Assembly: GCA_011109175.1 (NCBI GenBank)
Contig: RDEW01000018.1
Span: 555,304-619,303 of the forward strand
Length of the DNA: 64,000 bases
Source of the DNA: Dicyema japonicum
Taxonomy: Eukaryota; Dicyemida; Rhombozoa; Dicyemidae
Reading direction: 5' to 3'
Shown: positions 46,990 through 58,870 of the stretch, piece after piece
Layout of the letters: the number at the start of each line of letters is the position of its first letter
Numbering within the stretch: the first letter of the stretch is position 1
Made by a program: the position numbers and the translations under genes
The notes under the pieces: model-generated
Seen by the model: only the letters and a program-made list of their open reading frames with translations
Told to the model about the DNA's origin: nothing
The model's database searches: none

Positions 46990-48672
46990 AAGATGATAGA
47001 CTGAAGAATTGTTACTTGGACAGCTTCAAATTCTTAGAAAAGGCGATCAAATACTTTACTTGCACAATCCTAGAATCAAGATCATTGGCTATTCCCAAGC
47101 ATCGTCTAAAATCCTATAATGGTATAGGGAAGTCGGCATTACTTAAAGAAAAAAACCACTTCAAAAAATCTAATTGGATCTCATTAGAAACGAAAACTCC
47201 GGATCAGAGCTCTTGATAAAATTCTACACAAAAATTTCGTACAAAGAACACACGCAGAAACTGAAGAAGGATTCTAACCAGTTTATTTCTCGGATGAAGA
47301 CGTGAAGAATGCGCTGCGTTTTACAAGAACAACGTACTCTGCCGTCCCGACAACATTCCAGTAGTGTTATTGAAGAACCTTGGAGATATGGGAGTCGGTC
47401 TAAAACTATTCAATTAATTGTAATGTAATACCGTTGTTATGGAAGCAAGCCAACGTCCGACCTATACTGAACCCTGGAAATCCTAAGGAAGATCCGGCAT
47501 CATTTAGACCTGTGTCATTGGTATGTTCCGCATCGAAAATCCTGGAGAGGCTTGTGCTTGGGAGAATCGAAACTTTCTTACCAGAAAAGGATTATCAACA
47601 TGGATTCAAGAGCGATTGTTCTACATCAACGTACTTACAGAAATTAACCAACTTCATTAGTGATGGTTTTCAAACAAACCAAGGAATTGAAAACAGTCTT
47701 ATGTTCATTGATATTAACTAGGCATTTGATTCTATTTCGAGAAAAATATTATCAAAGAAAATTTTCCAGTCGGAGATCCCGGGGAAGCTTAAACTTGGAT
47801 AACAAATTTCTTAAGTGGACGAAGGAGGACGTGTATGCCTCGGAGGACTGAAATCAGTCTCACGTTTTCTCCCAAACGGTGTCCCCCAAGGATCTCCTTT
47901 ATCCCCGCCTTATTCAATTTATACCTGGCAGACCTCCGACACCGGAATCCAATAACGATGTTCTACTCACATATGCGGACGACATTGTTTTGGCCTCGCG
48001 TGATCGGGATATCCAAAATGCTACAGAAAGATTACAAATTAACCTGGACCGACTCAACGCCTGGGTAATGAAGAACCGACTCACGATAAATTCCAGAAAG
48101 TCTCATGTTTACTTCGGACAAAAGGTTGGGGAAGATGACTGTCAAGTTAAAATTGGACAACATTGAAATCCCCTTCACCAAATGTCAGAAGATTCTGGTC
48201 ATGACACTGGATATGAACTTATGTTTGTCACCACACGTGGCAAACATTGTTCTGAAGTGCGAGAAGAATCAATGTATTGAAATATTTATCTGGAATATGG
48301 AAGACAAGTACCCACCCGGTTTTTATGAATATCTACAAACAATACCATGCTTCTCGTACGCGTGTGCTTCGTGGGGACATTCATTATCATGGACGAACAC
48401 TAAGAAAATCGAGGACGTTCAAAAAGAAGGCCTTCAGAGACGGAGCGGTGGTCTTGTGGGAGACACAGAACCGGACGACTACTCTGGAGGCCCTCATAAA
48501 CAAAACTCCGGCATGCGGGAAGGTGGCCCTGCAAATAGTCAGCCGCCCAGTACGAGCTTGTGTGGGCACGTGTGAAGTACCGGGAAAGGATGAGGATTTT
48601 GGCTGGCGCATCGGGATCACGTGATAGTTAGTTTTGGTTTTACCGTAGTCTTGGGTGTTAAATAAATAAATA
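46990..48672 (+). mobile_element. LINE family A copy, 5'-truncated
   Basis: Begins in the endonuclease-RT linker (CYLDSFKFLEKAIKYF), then LWKQANVRPILNPGNPK, FRPVSLVCSASKILERLVLG, YQHGFKSD, a broken IN-AFDSISRKI block, LPNGVPQGSPLSPALFNLYL (over a frame break), LTYADDIVLASRD (about 47970), NRLTINSRKS, the C-terminal SWGHSLSWTNTKKIEDVQK, and the tail gggatcacgtgatagtta...cgtagtcttggg then (taaa)n. A stop and several frameshifts; inactive. Confidence 0.8.
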
Positions 48673-48679
48673 AACGTCC

Positions 48680-49500
48680 GTTCGATTTGGTGGCGTTAGA
48701 ACTCTCTCGAGTTGGTAAAAATGTTGATAAGAAAAAAGGAGAAGGGTCTTTTGCGTTACCAGATGGTATTAATATAATGTTTGCCATATCCGAGAGCGTT
48801 GATGCAGCTGACCCAAAAGAATCGAGAAGGAAGGTAGTCCTGCAGGTACGTAGCAGGCTATCTCGAATGCCCTGGAATGGTTGGCCATACTTGGCAGAGC
48901 TCTGCAGTGGCAGATTCAGTACTGCTATACCTGTAAGTGAACTCAAGAAAATGGCTGTAGAAAAGAGGCTACTGGTCTATAGGGGTGGGGATCAGATGAC
49001 CACAACTGTCAAATAGAGCACGAGCACCAGAGCTGTGATACGTTGCAGCTCATGCATGTTTCTCGATGAGGTCTTCGCGCGGAATCTCGCTGCGGCAAGA
49101 GATATCCCACTTGAGGACCGTAGATTTACCCGCAAGATCCCTCATTGTAAGGTAAACGGAGTAGTGTTAGCCAGTATCAATAAGTCTGTGGCTTATGCGG
49201 TGGAGTCTAAGCCAGTAGGGTCATTGGGTAACATCTCCTTAGTGCTGTATGCAGCACAGATCACCTATGAGGAATTGACGGACAAGCCCAGACCACCCAG
49301 TAAATGGAGAGAGCAGATCTGTGCCAAGATTGCTTGGAGACAGACTGAGCTGGAAGCACTGGAGAGCCACATAAGTAATGTGGCGAAAGAGGTTAGAGCA
49401 GTAGTTCTCAAGAATTTTGACCCAGGGGCCAAGTCAATAAATTATTTTATTTGTAAATTTTTTTTAAACTTAATTAATATAAAAAAAGAGCAAGAGTAAA
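48680..49500 (+). mobile_element. Probable N-terminal part of an R4/NeSL-like pol
   Basis: Two consecutive open frames (48687-49016 and 49035-49499). The second contains ASINKSVAYAVESKPVG, VLYAAQITYEELTDKP and SKWREQICAKIAWRQTELEA, resembling the pre-RT region (l..aA..v.e..g...W..RI..KI..LR) of R4/Dong-type elements. The first (FALPDGINIMFAISE...) is unrecognised. RT is absent. More GC-rich than the surroundings. Confidence 0.4.
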
Positions 49501-49627
49501 TTTATAAATTATTAATCAATTAGCTCTTAAAAAAAGCTGGTACAATAGAAGTGTTATAATTATTCGTTAACCAATTTTTTTAAAGCACTACCGGGTTGTC
49601 ATATGCACGTAAGATGCCTAGGGTATC

Positions 49628-49904
49628 GCTCGTGCAGAACACATACTTTATTTAAGTAAAGAACATAACTAATCGTAGAGGAAGAACCAAGGAATGCTCT
49701 TCACTTCTTTGTTTTTTTTCTTGTGTGTATGTCATTTTGACTATCCAGTTCCGCAGTGAATCTCCACGGATGACGGCGTCACTCGTCAAGCCCTTTCCGC
49801 ATCGTAGATGTGTGGAACCTTTCACCAGGTGAACAACAGCGAGATTCGAACCCGTGAATAAAGGCACTTTAGCCCGACACCTAACCACTATGTCACCCGG
49901 CTGG
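49628..49904 (-). mobile_element. SINE1 copy
   Basis: Head (minus) cagccgggtgacatagtgg, acgggttcgaatctcgctg (B box), body caccaggtgaac...cactgcggaactggatag...ttctttactta. Lacks the upstream second tRNA-like unit seen at 52065-52139. Confidence 0.7.
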
Positions 49905-51725
49905 TCAACCAATCTAAAATATTGAACAATTTTTATTTAACCCAAGACCACGGTAAAACCAAACTAATTATCACGTGATCCCGATGCATTCTAACAGAGA
50001 CCTCATCTTTGCTCTGTGTTCTTCCTTCGTGCACGCGCATGAACGTACAGGACGGGTGCCTGAATTTTTAAGATCACCTTCCCGTGATCTGGAGTCTAGT
50101 CTCATAAGGGCCTCCAGAAACGTAGGTCCGGTTCGGTGATCTTCACAAATCCAACGCTCCATTATTCTGTAAGCTTTCTTTTGCATTTTTTCAATTTTCC
50201 TCATATTTGTCCAAGATATGGACGGTCTCCACGAAACGCATGCAAATGAGAAACATGCCTCGATGTACTGTTTGTGCACGTTCATCAAGACTGAATGAGT
50301 ACCACTCTTTCATATTCATGATAAACTTTACAATACGTTATGCTTCTCACATTTCAATAGAATGTTATTCTACGTGTGGTGTCAAACAGAGATTCATATC
50401 AACTGTCACACCCAAGATCCTTTGACATCTGTTGAAAGGGATGCCAACCTTGTTTAACTTCAAGGTGACTGTTATTTTTCCTAATCTTTTGTAAGAGGTA
50501 AATAGTGACGTAGATGACTTCTCTCCATTCACCATGAGCCGGTTTTCCATTATCCAGGCATTAACTCTATCTAGGTAAATTTGTATTCTTTTTGTGGCCT
50601 TCTGGATGTCCTGATCTCGCGAAGCCAACACAATATCATCCGCATAGGAAAGTAGAACATCAATATCAGATTCAAGAGTCGGGGAGAGAGGTTAAGCAGA
50701 GCAAAAGATAAAGGAGATCCTTGAGGGACTCCGTTGGAGAGGAGCCGTGAGATTGATTTCAGACCTCCGAAGCAAACACGTCCCCTTAGGAAGTTAGTGA
50801 TCCAAAGCTTTAACTTCCCTGGGATCTCTGATTGAAATATTTTTCTCGATGGAATCTTCCTCGAGACTGATTCAAGAGCTTTATGTATGTCAATCGAGCA
50901 GAGCACTGTTTTAAACTATCTCTGGTTGGTTATGAATCCGACTCGAATGAAGTCGTCAATGTTTGTATGTAGACGTGGATCTGTCATTTTTGAATCCATG
51001 TTGAAAAGGCCTCTCTGGTAAAAATTCTTTTATTCTCCAGAGCACAAGCCTCTCCAGGATTTTTGACATGGAACATAGTAGTGACACCGGTCTAAAAGAC
51101 GCTGGGTCATCTCTCGGTCTTCCTGGTTTTAGTATTGGCCGTATTATTGCCTGTTTCCATAATAATGGTATCACATTCTGGTTAATCGAGTAGTTGAAAA
51201 CCGACATTAGGAAAGTGACTTCCTCGTCTCCAAGATGTTTTAATAAAATAACAGGAATGTTGTCTGGTCCCTGGGAGTATGTCGTTTTTGCGGCATGTAT
51301 TGTATCCCTCACCTCTCTCCGTAAAGAAAAGTGACTCTGATAGTCTCTTTAGTTTCCTGCGTGATAGTAGTGTATCAGACTTCATGTGCTCCTTGTGTGA
51401 AATTTTAGTATAGAATTTTATCAAGTTATTCACATATTTTTGAACATAATCCTCTTCTGTTGAAATTTCATCGCCTTTTGCCACATTTCGAATAGCTTTC
51501 CACACATCTCCCGTAGTGCGATCTCTATTTACCATTGTAAGCACACGATTCCACTTCAACCTCTGGGCTTTGAGCTCTGGACTTTATTTCATTATTCAAT
51601 GTTCTGATCCGGAGTTTCATATCCAAGGTTATCTGGCTAGATTTTTTAAGCTGATTTCTTTCTTTAATCAAGGCTGTCTTCCCTCGATCACTCGACGAAT
51701 TTAAGTAATGTTTGTGTATAGCTCT

Positions 51726-52140
51726 AATAATAATAATAATAATAAAGCCTTTTCACGAGAGCCATAGTATTTTATAGCTCCGCATAGGCAGGACACACAC
51801 TTTATTTAAGTAAAGAACAGTTAATTTTAACTAATCGTAGAACCAAAAAATGATCTTCACTTCTTTTTTTTCTTTTTCTTGTGTGAGTGTCCTTTCTAGA
51901 CAATCCGGTTCCGCAGTGAATATCCACTGATGACGGCGTCACTCGTCAAACCCTTTCTGCATCGTAGATGCGTGGAACCTTCCACCAGGTGAACAGCAGC
52001 GAGATTCGAACCCGTAGCCTAAGCCACTTAAGCCCGACACCTAACCACTAAGCCACCCGGCTGGTGGTCCTCGACCGGATTCGAACCGGCAACATAGTGA
52101 CTTTTAACCACTGCTCTAAACATTGGAGTTACAAGGACCA
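51726..52140 (-). mobile_element. Full-length SINE1 with two tandem tRNA-like units
   Basis: Minus strand, 5' to 3': unit 1 (52139-52065), unit 2 from 52064 with A box tggcttagtgg and B box gggttcgaatctc, the body, then a (tta)n tail at 51726-51748. A perfect 9-bp duplication tatagctct (51717-51725 and 52141-52149) brackets the whole, showing that both tRNA-like units arrived in one insertion into LINE A. Other copies in the window retain only unit 2. Confidence 0.8.
52065..52139 (-). other. tRNA-like unit 1 of SINE1 (tRNA-Phe-like, AAA loop)
   Basis: Acceptor GGTCCTT/GAGGACC pairs, anticodon stem AGTGG/TCACT with loop TTAAAAG, and T arm CCGGTTCGAATCCGG are all good. The D arm (ACTC/GAGC) has one mismatch and the A box is degraded. 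It is part of the retroposon, so not annotated as a functional tRNA gene. Confidence 0.6.
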
Positions 52141-53035
52141 TATAGCTCTGCTTCCAAGATTATTTGGGTAAAGTAGCTGATGGCAGTCTCGAGGGAACTG
52201 AAGCTATCCAAGTAACGATTATTCATCTTATCTTCTGAGATTTCGCGATACAATTTCCAGTTAGCACCTTTGTAATTGTAGCTGCTAGGAATTCTCCTCA
52301 CGTTGGCCTCTCTTTTGATCTTCACCGCAATTAAATTATGGTCGCTTCTTGTTCGTAGAGGACTGACCAATCAATTTTTGATGAAAGCGACGATGAGCAG
52401 AGTAATACATCGGGTGAGGTAGGTTTATCTGTTTCTCTCAGTGGTGTCCTTGTATTTCTCGATGGATCATTCAATATCGTTAGGGAGTCCGTTTGCGATA
52501 ATAATAGTTTCCCTCTCATGCCAGCTAGTTGAGTTGACAGTCATAAGGGATGCTTCTCATTCAAATCCCCACAGATCATGATCTCATCGAAGGAAGACAA
52601 TCTTGATAGGTTTGGCATAACATAGCTCTTCGGGCAGGAACCAGGAGGCGGAACGTGGATATTCATTAGGCATAGTCTTCCTTCCGTTGTCCCGAGCGAG
52701 ATTCCAATTATTTCTGTTACATCATCATCCCCAACAAGTTTCCTCACTTACGATTAAATCTTATTAATAAAAATATTACCAAATTAATTTAAAATTTAAA
52801 TAAACTGTCTCTTGCTATGGTTATGATTGTTAATTAAACGAGTAGAACTTAATATCAAAAATACTTAACAACAGACAGGGAAGATTTATTTATTTGACGT
52901 TTACGCTTGTTAACTTGTTTTACTGGCGTTACTGCATATGGCATGAATTTTATGATTTATACACATCATTGGAAGATTTAAATAATGTTTAATTATTTAA
53001 ATTTGTTAGTATTTGAATTTAAAGTTTTTAAATTT

Positions 53036-55585
53036 TTATTTATTTAAGAGATTTTCAATCCTTTCTGTCACCCTCTCTAATAAATTCAAGGCGGGCTTTT
53101 TAGAAACATTCTTTTTTAGTTTTGGTGTTATTTCCTTTTCGTGAATGTCCGTTGTGCTGAATAGTGACTTAAAATTTACCAGCTTTGAGGACGAATAAGG
53201 GAGACTGATGGGGTTAGGTTGCCGACATGCCTTAAACTAGAATACTTAAAAGTAGTCACTCGCTCTCCTTGGGTGTTTTGTCGGCCACAAAAGTCAGATT
53301 TGTGTTCAGTATTGGGGAGGAGAAAGAATTAGACCATCTAGGTTGGCATTTCATACTGAATGACACGTGTCTAAATGATGAAAAGAGTTCAGATTTTGTT
53401 GTTTTCCATTTCTTCCAATTCCCAGTCAAATCATAATCTGAATTTTCTGCCTGCAAGCCTAGAAAAGGGTTTTGTAGTCGTTCTAGCGTTGTCTCTTCGA
53501 AGGGATATGGTTTGATCAGAGGAATTCTTCCAATCTCAACATTCTTCAATAATTCACACAATTACGTGCTGATAGTCCGTCCACTTGGGGTTGTCCGGCA
53601 CAAGTGAACAAATTTGCTTTTTTATTCCTTCAGTCTTAACTTGCTCATATTCCTCCAAATTCTAAAACTGATATAAAATATTACATTCTTAGGTGTGGGG
53701 GGAATAATATTTGTGTTTAGGGAGTCATCTAATATCAGGGGAATATCCCACGTGTATTTTAGCAGTTTGTGTTGCACAGGAATCTACCATATATAGTGAG
53801 CAAACCTTCAAATCGAGATATGGTATCATTTTAATCATACCAACTTTGGGGGTAAGGTTAAGTTCCTTTGATATTGGTGGTTTCTGTCAATTACAAAATA
53901 AATAACCATTTCTATAATCTCTGAGTAAAACACGGGAAATTTTGGGGGGAAAATATAATTTGGAGTAACTGCGAAACTTTCAGCCAAATTATCAAAGATA
54001 GTCGAGGGTACATTTCCGCCAACAATGTTAGCCGCCTTCTCCAATTCTACCCCATTTTTGACCATCTTCCTCAATATTAGTAACTTCCTCAGAATAGCCT
54101 CCGCCCTGTTTCTTTCTATCACTCTTCTAGCTGCTTGCACGAATCTGTATCGTTGTTGGAATCTCAAACTCCAGCAGTCATTTAAAATCTCATCAAAAAT
54201 GGGTTCCTTGTGACGAACATTGACTGGACGGATAACCTTGTCCATTAATACGCTTGTTTTTTTGCGAGTAGATAATTCTCCAATATTTTCCCTTAAACGA
54301 TAATTTTTCTAAAATAAGTCACAATAAGGCCTTAAACTCTAGCACATTAATTTCCTGTTTGTGACAAAACTCCTTCCATTTTGATTGCGTCAAGTACTTG
54401 TTGCCGATTTTAATCATCCATTTTAAGCGACTATTCTTTTCCAGTTCTTCGTGTTGTCGAAGGAGTTTTAGAAAAGCCATCTTTTTTGACGACTCCTCTA
54501 AATTTTATGTTACCATTCACCTGCTTTAGTATTGCCACTACTGCTTATTTTCTCATAAATCAGTTTGGCTGTGAGTTGGGGGTTGCAGGTGAGCTTAAGT
54601 TTTTTTTGTATTTCATTTATTTTCATCTTCTTTCTACTCTTGACCATTATTATTTGATTTACCAGTTTGGAATTGTAAACACTACTAAATTGTTTGCAAA
54701 AAAAGTGCTTTTTCTCGTCCACCTGTTCACAGACATCACAAACGTCACTCAATATTGAATTCATAATACCCGACTGAGTTCACAGGGTTTCCCATAAATG
54801 TGCACATCATCGTTGAGTTCTTTTCATATTGGGGCAATTCTAGAGAAAGTTTAGCAACTGCAGTTGTCAGGTCACGTGGAGAAAAACGAATTGAAAAAGT
54901 GATAGTTTCATTTGCCTTAATGGTCCCTAAAATGTTGATTACCAAGAAAACCAAATGATGGTGAAAAACTGAATGCTGGATGAAGTTCTACAGCGTTAAT
55001 TTCAAACTGCAAATCCAAGGGAGTCGGGTTCCTCAATGGAATGACCTTTTCCGTGCTGGAATATTACCCTCTCATAACCTTGAACCAATTTGAGTTTTGG
55101 GGAATGTCCTGATGCCACGAAATGACTCAAATTTGACAGTGGGATGGCAGTGGATAGGGATTATAATGTTTTCGTCCTTTACATAACACCAAAAGGGGAC
55201 CTCACAGAATATACGGATTGCGTCATAGTGGTACTTCCACTCTTTCGGGTGGAAATGTACACTGATTGTGAGGACCGACCCAGGTATTATTTTTTTCTGT
55301 TTATATACGACAAACTACATTTTTATTGTATTCAATAGAGAATTCAGCAGTCAGTGGTTCCAGCACGTGGTAAACTTGGGTGGTTGATGAAATGTTTATA
55401 ATTTTAACTTTCTTTAAAATTCTCTGATTAACGGCAAATTCATTAATATCCAATATTTGGGGGGTTGCTTTCAAAATACGATTCCCGCCGACAGCAGAAT
55501 AAATTTCTATAATAATGTCAAACTAACGTGTTTCTAGTAAATGGTGGGGGACGTTGGTTATTATGTTCTGTGTTTTAACGTCCAT
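53036..55585 (-). CDS. CFAP221: Cilia- and flagella-associated protein 221 (PCDP1)
   Basis: Component of the ciliary central apparatus (C1d projection) that binds calmodulin and regulates beating. The start at 55585 reads MDVKTQN...VPHHLLETQIYSAVGG, then IPGSVLTISVHFHPKEWKYHYDAIRI, IPIHCHPTV, FSIRFSPRDL...GNPVNSVG, a coiled MAFLKLLRQHEELEKNSR block, SLRFQQRYRFVQAARRVI, KPPISKELNLTPKVGM, and YTWDIPLILDD...IIPPTPK. Further C-terminal exons run to KTPKESE (53256), then probably one more to LLERVTERIENLLNK (stop 53036). About twelve introns, mostly 21-25 nt, all restoring frame; the last join needs one extra base. N-terminal and RFQQAARKVI-type blocks match the human protein's order. Its presence fits a ciliated animal. 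Confidence 0.88.
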
Positions 55586-55676
55586 TGTTACTAGGATATA
55601 TTTATTTTTTAATTTATTGACAATTATAAAAAATTAACATTAAATTACATAATTAATGATTGAACTTGAAGGAAGT

Positions 55677-56015
55677 CCAATTAAATATTTAGTAAGTATT
55701 AGCCGCGTGTGGTGCTTCGTGGCTAATCGGTTGAAGTTTCTGTTTTGTTCGTCTGTTCCTCCTCTCTCTTCCTATTAGAGTGGGGTCATGTGATCCACCT
55801 GTCTAGGTGGCGCCCAGTGCCAGGCCGGCACGAAAAAGGATCATTTGCTCTCCCCACTCCACTGGAGGAGTTTCCACAAGTGCAACTATGGACGTCATTT
55901 ACCCTTTATGCTGATTCCGGATGGACTCTGTTTATGTAGAAGTGGAAACTGGATACACTTAATTAGTTGTTTACTTTAACTTCTTTCTCGGTGTATCCGG
56001 GGTTAATAAATAAAT
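55677..56015 (+). mobile_element. SINE3a copy with 14-bp target duplication
   Basis: Flanked by aacttgaaggaagt at 55663-55676 and 56016-56029. Core gtcatgtgatccacctgtc and cagtgccaggccggcacg; tail GGATACAC (55951-55958) pairs with GTGTATCC (55991-55998), then ttaataaataaata. The duplication fixes the true ends: the element begins with about 25 bp upstream of the gtggtgcttcgtggc head. Inserted just beyond the 3' end of a LINE C copy. Confidence 0.8.
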
Positions 56016-56029
56016 AACTTGAAGGAAGT

Positions 56030-56790
56030 GGCGTCAAGTGGGAACTCCTGATGGTTTTTTTTAACCAGAAAACCACAGTCATAACCAAAAAAATTCAGGT
56101 GATCCCGGCCTCTCAATAATCTTCGCATCTTTTCTCGGTGCTCCGACTGCGTTCCTGCGCATTTCCGATGTGGACGGGGTCCGCATACTCGAGTCCTTCG
56201 CAGGGGCACTGTTCCAGTCTCCTCTATCATATTTTCAAGGTTTCTGGGCAGTATTTCCGCACGGGAAGATAGTAGGTTTGCTGCCTTCACTTGAATGTTG
56301 CGGATCTTGTCCAAATTCGTTGCAGAAAGATTAGATCCCCAGATATTACATGCGTATCCTATTGTAGACTCTGTGAACTCGTTGTATATGACATCCAGTC
56401 CACTCAGATATTTTGTCTCATAGGTTTTTCAAGGACGCCTTCAGGAAGTTGATTTTCCTCGTACAAGTCAATAACATATTTTCGATGTTTTGTAAAGGTT
56501 AAGAAGGTTTCAAAGGTAACTCCCAGGATTTTCTGGAATTTGTATTGCGGGATATTTTTCCCATCCAGTGTGACGTCAATTGATACTTTCCCTAGTCTTC
56601 TGTTTGTCGTGAATAGGGTCAACACTGACTTCTTCGGGCTAGCAGTCAATTAATTTTCCCAAAGCCATAAACTTAGTTTATTCAGATTGTCCTCTTCTCG
56701 TTGCTTCGATAATACTCACATCCCTCGAAGCAATGACTATATCATCCGCATACGTTAATAATATGTCACCGTCAGGATTATATCTGGCGT
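56030..56790 (-). mobile_element. LINE family C, 5'-truncated, minus copy
   Basis: Minus strand from 56790: LLTYADDIVIASRDVSIIEAT, VLTLFTTNRRLGKVSI, KFQKILGVTFETFLTFTKH, NIQVKAANLLSSRAEILPRN, CGPRPHRKCAGTQSEHREKM, and a tail gggatcacctgaat. Head-to-head with a second copy. Confidence 0.65.
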
Positions 56791-57560
56791 CACCAGAGAT
56801 GGTAAACCACATTAAGCACGTTAGCACATTCAACTATATATTACTGTCCTACATGGATGATATAGTTGTTGCATTAAGGGATTTGATTATTATCGACCCC
56901 AAGATTACAGGAAAGTCTGAATAATCTGAGTTTGTGGCTTTATGGAATTCAATTGAGAGCTAGTCCAGAGGAGTCAGTTTTGACCTTTTTCACGTCAAAC
57001 AGAAGACTGGAGAAATTTTTAATTGACGTCAAGTAAGAAGGGAAAACTATCCCGCAAAACAAAACCCAGAAGATCCTCTGAGTTACCTTCGAAATCTGAA
57101 CCTTTCCAACCCATGTTGAAAGGTATTAACGGATTGTATGAGGAAGATTAACTTCATGAAAATTTTTCTGGGAAATCTAAGAGACTACAAAGGCCTAAAT
57201 GAATTATATACCCTCTACAAGCAGCACGTGGAATCTACAATTAGTTATTCATGTGATGCTTGGGGGACAAACCTTGTCGTGACGAACCTGATCAAGATCC
57301 ATAACATTCAGTCAAGGGTGGCGAAAGTACTAAAGAAGTCTTCCTACGGGGAAATTCTGCCCAGAAACTTTGAGAATGTGGTTAATTCAACTGGGGCAAT
57401 TTTTTGGCGGAAGATTTGTGTGCGTGAACCCCACCCTTATCGAAAATGTGCCGGAACACAGTTTAAACACCAAGAAAAAATGTGAAGACTGCTGAGGGAG
57501 GTCGGGATCATCTAAATTTTTTCATTCTGGTTATGAAAGTGGTTTTCTGGTTTTATAAAT
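56791..57560 (+). mobile_element. LINE family C, 5'-truncated, plus copy
   Basis: Starts LLSYMDDIVVALRDLIIID (about 56840; YADD changed to YMDD), FLGNLRDYKGLNELYTLYKQ, ISYSCDAWGTN, IQSRVAKVLKKSSYGEILPRN, PHPYRKCAGTQFKHQEKM, and a tail gggatcatctaaat. Same family and truncation point as the minus copy, about 70% alike by eye. Confidence 0.65.
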
Positions 57561-57599
57561 TTAGTTGAATAACCCACCAGCAATGAGAATGATTGACTG

Positions 57600-57885
57600 A
57601 ATCATGTGGCAACCTGATTGAATATTTCTCTTCCTTCCTGTGGCATCATTGGATCCATTTACTAGGAGACGCCCAATGCCTGGCCGGCATTCAAAGGATT
57701 CATTTATTCATTCCACCAGGAGATAATTTCGCTCCCAGGCGACGAGTTCTGGAATTGACCTAAGCTCCCCAGACAACGCTTTCTGGATCATGTACTTGGG
57801 TAAGGGTCTGTTGGAATGCGTCAGGATCAAGGAATTATTTAGTTTGGTTTTACCCTTGGTCTTTGGAATAATTTAATTTATTCAA
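57600..57885 (+). mobile_element. SINE3 copy with LINE A-like tail
   Basis: Core ggcatcattggatcc, gacgcccaatgcctggccgg, cgctcccaggcgacgagttc. Tail GATCAAGG pairs with CCTTGGTC, then tttggaataattta. It differs from SINE3a copies in both tail and stem sequence. Confidence 0.7.
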
Positions 57886-57889
57886 AAAA

Positions 57890-58022
57890 CCGACCTTCTT
57901 GGATGAACGAAACTAAGAAAGTGACAGATCTATTTATGTTACCGGTATTTGCTGCGTCCTACTTAGTAGCCGCTTGTCTCCTACAACTAGGTGAGGCCAG
58001 AGTAACTTAACTAACTTAAAAA
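57890..58022 (+). mobile_element. LINE family G 3' terminus
   Basis: Frame DLFMLPVFAASYLVAACLLQ then ttaactaac; matches the 3' end at 3550-3655. Only the last about 130 bp are present. Confidence 0.5.
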
Positions 58023-58149
58023 AGGATAGTACGTAGTCTCGACACGTTTCAGAGAGGCTTCAAACTGGCACAGTGTTCCATCCCTGCGCACGCAAAAGCT
58101 CGATAAGACAGAGAACTACAAAATCATGATGTAATGGTCACTCTGCACC

Positions 58150-58625
58150 GTTAAAACAAATTAGGGTTATCAGGGTATTAATTTATACGCTTTTATCCAA
58201 GTTGTCAGCAAATGAACTAAAGTGCATCCAGTCAGCAAATTTGTAGTTACAATGTCACGAACTCTATCCCAACAAAAGTGTCTTCTTGATCTTCAACAGT
58301 ATATAAGTGTGGTCACTTCACATGTCGTAAACCAAGTAATGAATGGAAAGGAAAATAGAGTGTAATATCCAATAAGGTTGGTAGGACGTCCTTGTGTTTT
58401 TGATGAATCAGTAATGACCGTCAGTATACCCGTCTGTGACATCAGTAATTTTCGCTTGTGTTTGAGGGTAAACTTGATAGTCATGAGGAGTTTTTTGCAT
58501 TCTAGTCCCTTTTGTCCAAATCAGATACGACAGATAAATATTTCTTTGTGCATAAATCGAATGAGAGCGCATAGAATTTCACAATGTACATTTTCCCTTT
58601 TGTGGTTTCATTTAATAGCCCAATA
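58150..58625 (-). mobile_element. LINE endonuclease fragment
   Basis: Minus frame KRKLLMSQTGILTVITDSSK...TNLIGYYTLFS parallels the GKLLLSQTDSLTILNDPSR...DVLLCSSSL stretch of LINE A's endonuclease (52331-52519). Otherwise degraded. Confidence 0.5.
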
Positions 58626-58870
58626 ATGATGTGATCCACCTGTCCTAGAGACCCCCAGTGTCTGGCGAGTATCCAAAAAAATCTATCTCTTCCCTACTCG
58701 TTCCCACAATGGCGGATATGGATATTTGTGGTGCTTGGGAAGGATGAGTCTTAACCTGACCATAGGACGTGGTGCTTGGGAAAAACAAGTCTTAACACCA
58801 TGGGAAGTGGCATCACTAAGTTAGCTGAAGACTCTCTTTCTTTTTAACTTAGTGGAGGTAATGAATATTT
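58620..58870 (+). mobile_element. SINE3 copy with distinct stem-loop
   Basis: Core aatgatgtgatccacctgtc, cagtgtctggcgagtatcc. A short internal duplication of gtggtgcttggga follows (58730 and 58771). Tail stem CACTAAGT/ACTTAGTG (8 bp perfect), then ttatttattta. Confidence 0.55.

Larger units (their letters stand above)
49921..52747 (-). mobile_element. LINE family A, near full length, carrying a SINE1
   Basis: AP-type endonuclease: LCLMNIHVPPPGS, MICGDLNEKH (about 52560), RTRSDHNLIAVKI (about 52340; the catalytic SDH). Linker WKAIRNVAKGDEIS (about 51490). RT: TYSQGPDNIPVILLKHL, LWKQAIIRPILKPGRPRDD, FRPVSLLCSMSKILERLVLW, DIHKALESVSRKI (the usual AFDS is changed), LSNGVPQGSPLSFALLNL and a frame-shifted YADDIVLASRD (about 50635). 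C-terminus SWTNMRKIEKMQKKAYRIM; tail hairpin at 49935-49980. SINE1 (51726-52140) lies between endonuclease and RT. Inactive. Confidence 0.8.

Noticed and set aside
52065-52139. Stand-alone tRNA-Phe(AAA) gene
   Set aside because: The D arm has a mismatch, the A box is degraded, the anticodon is unusual, and a target-site duplication brackets it together with SINE1.
55144-55338. Plus-strand ORF of 64 codons
   Set aside because: It lies opposite CFAP221 exons, whose minus-strand reading matches a known family across several introns.
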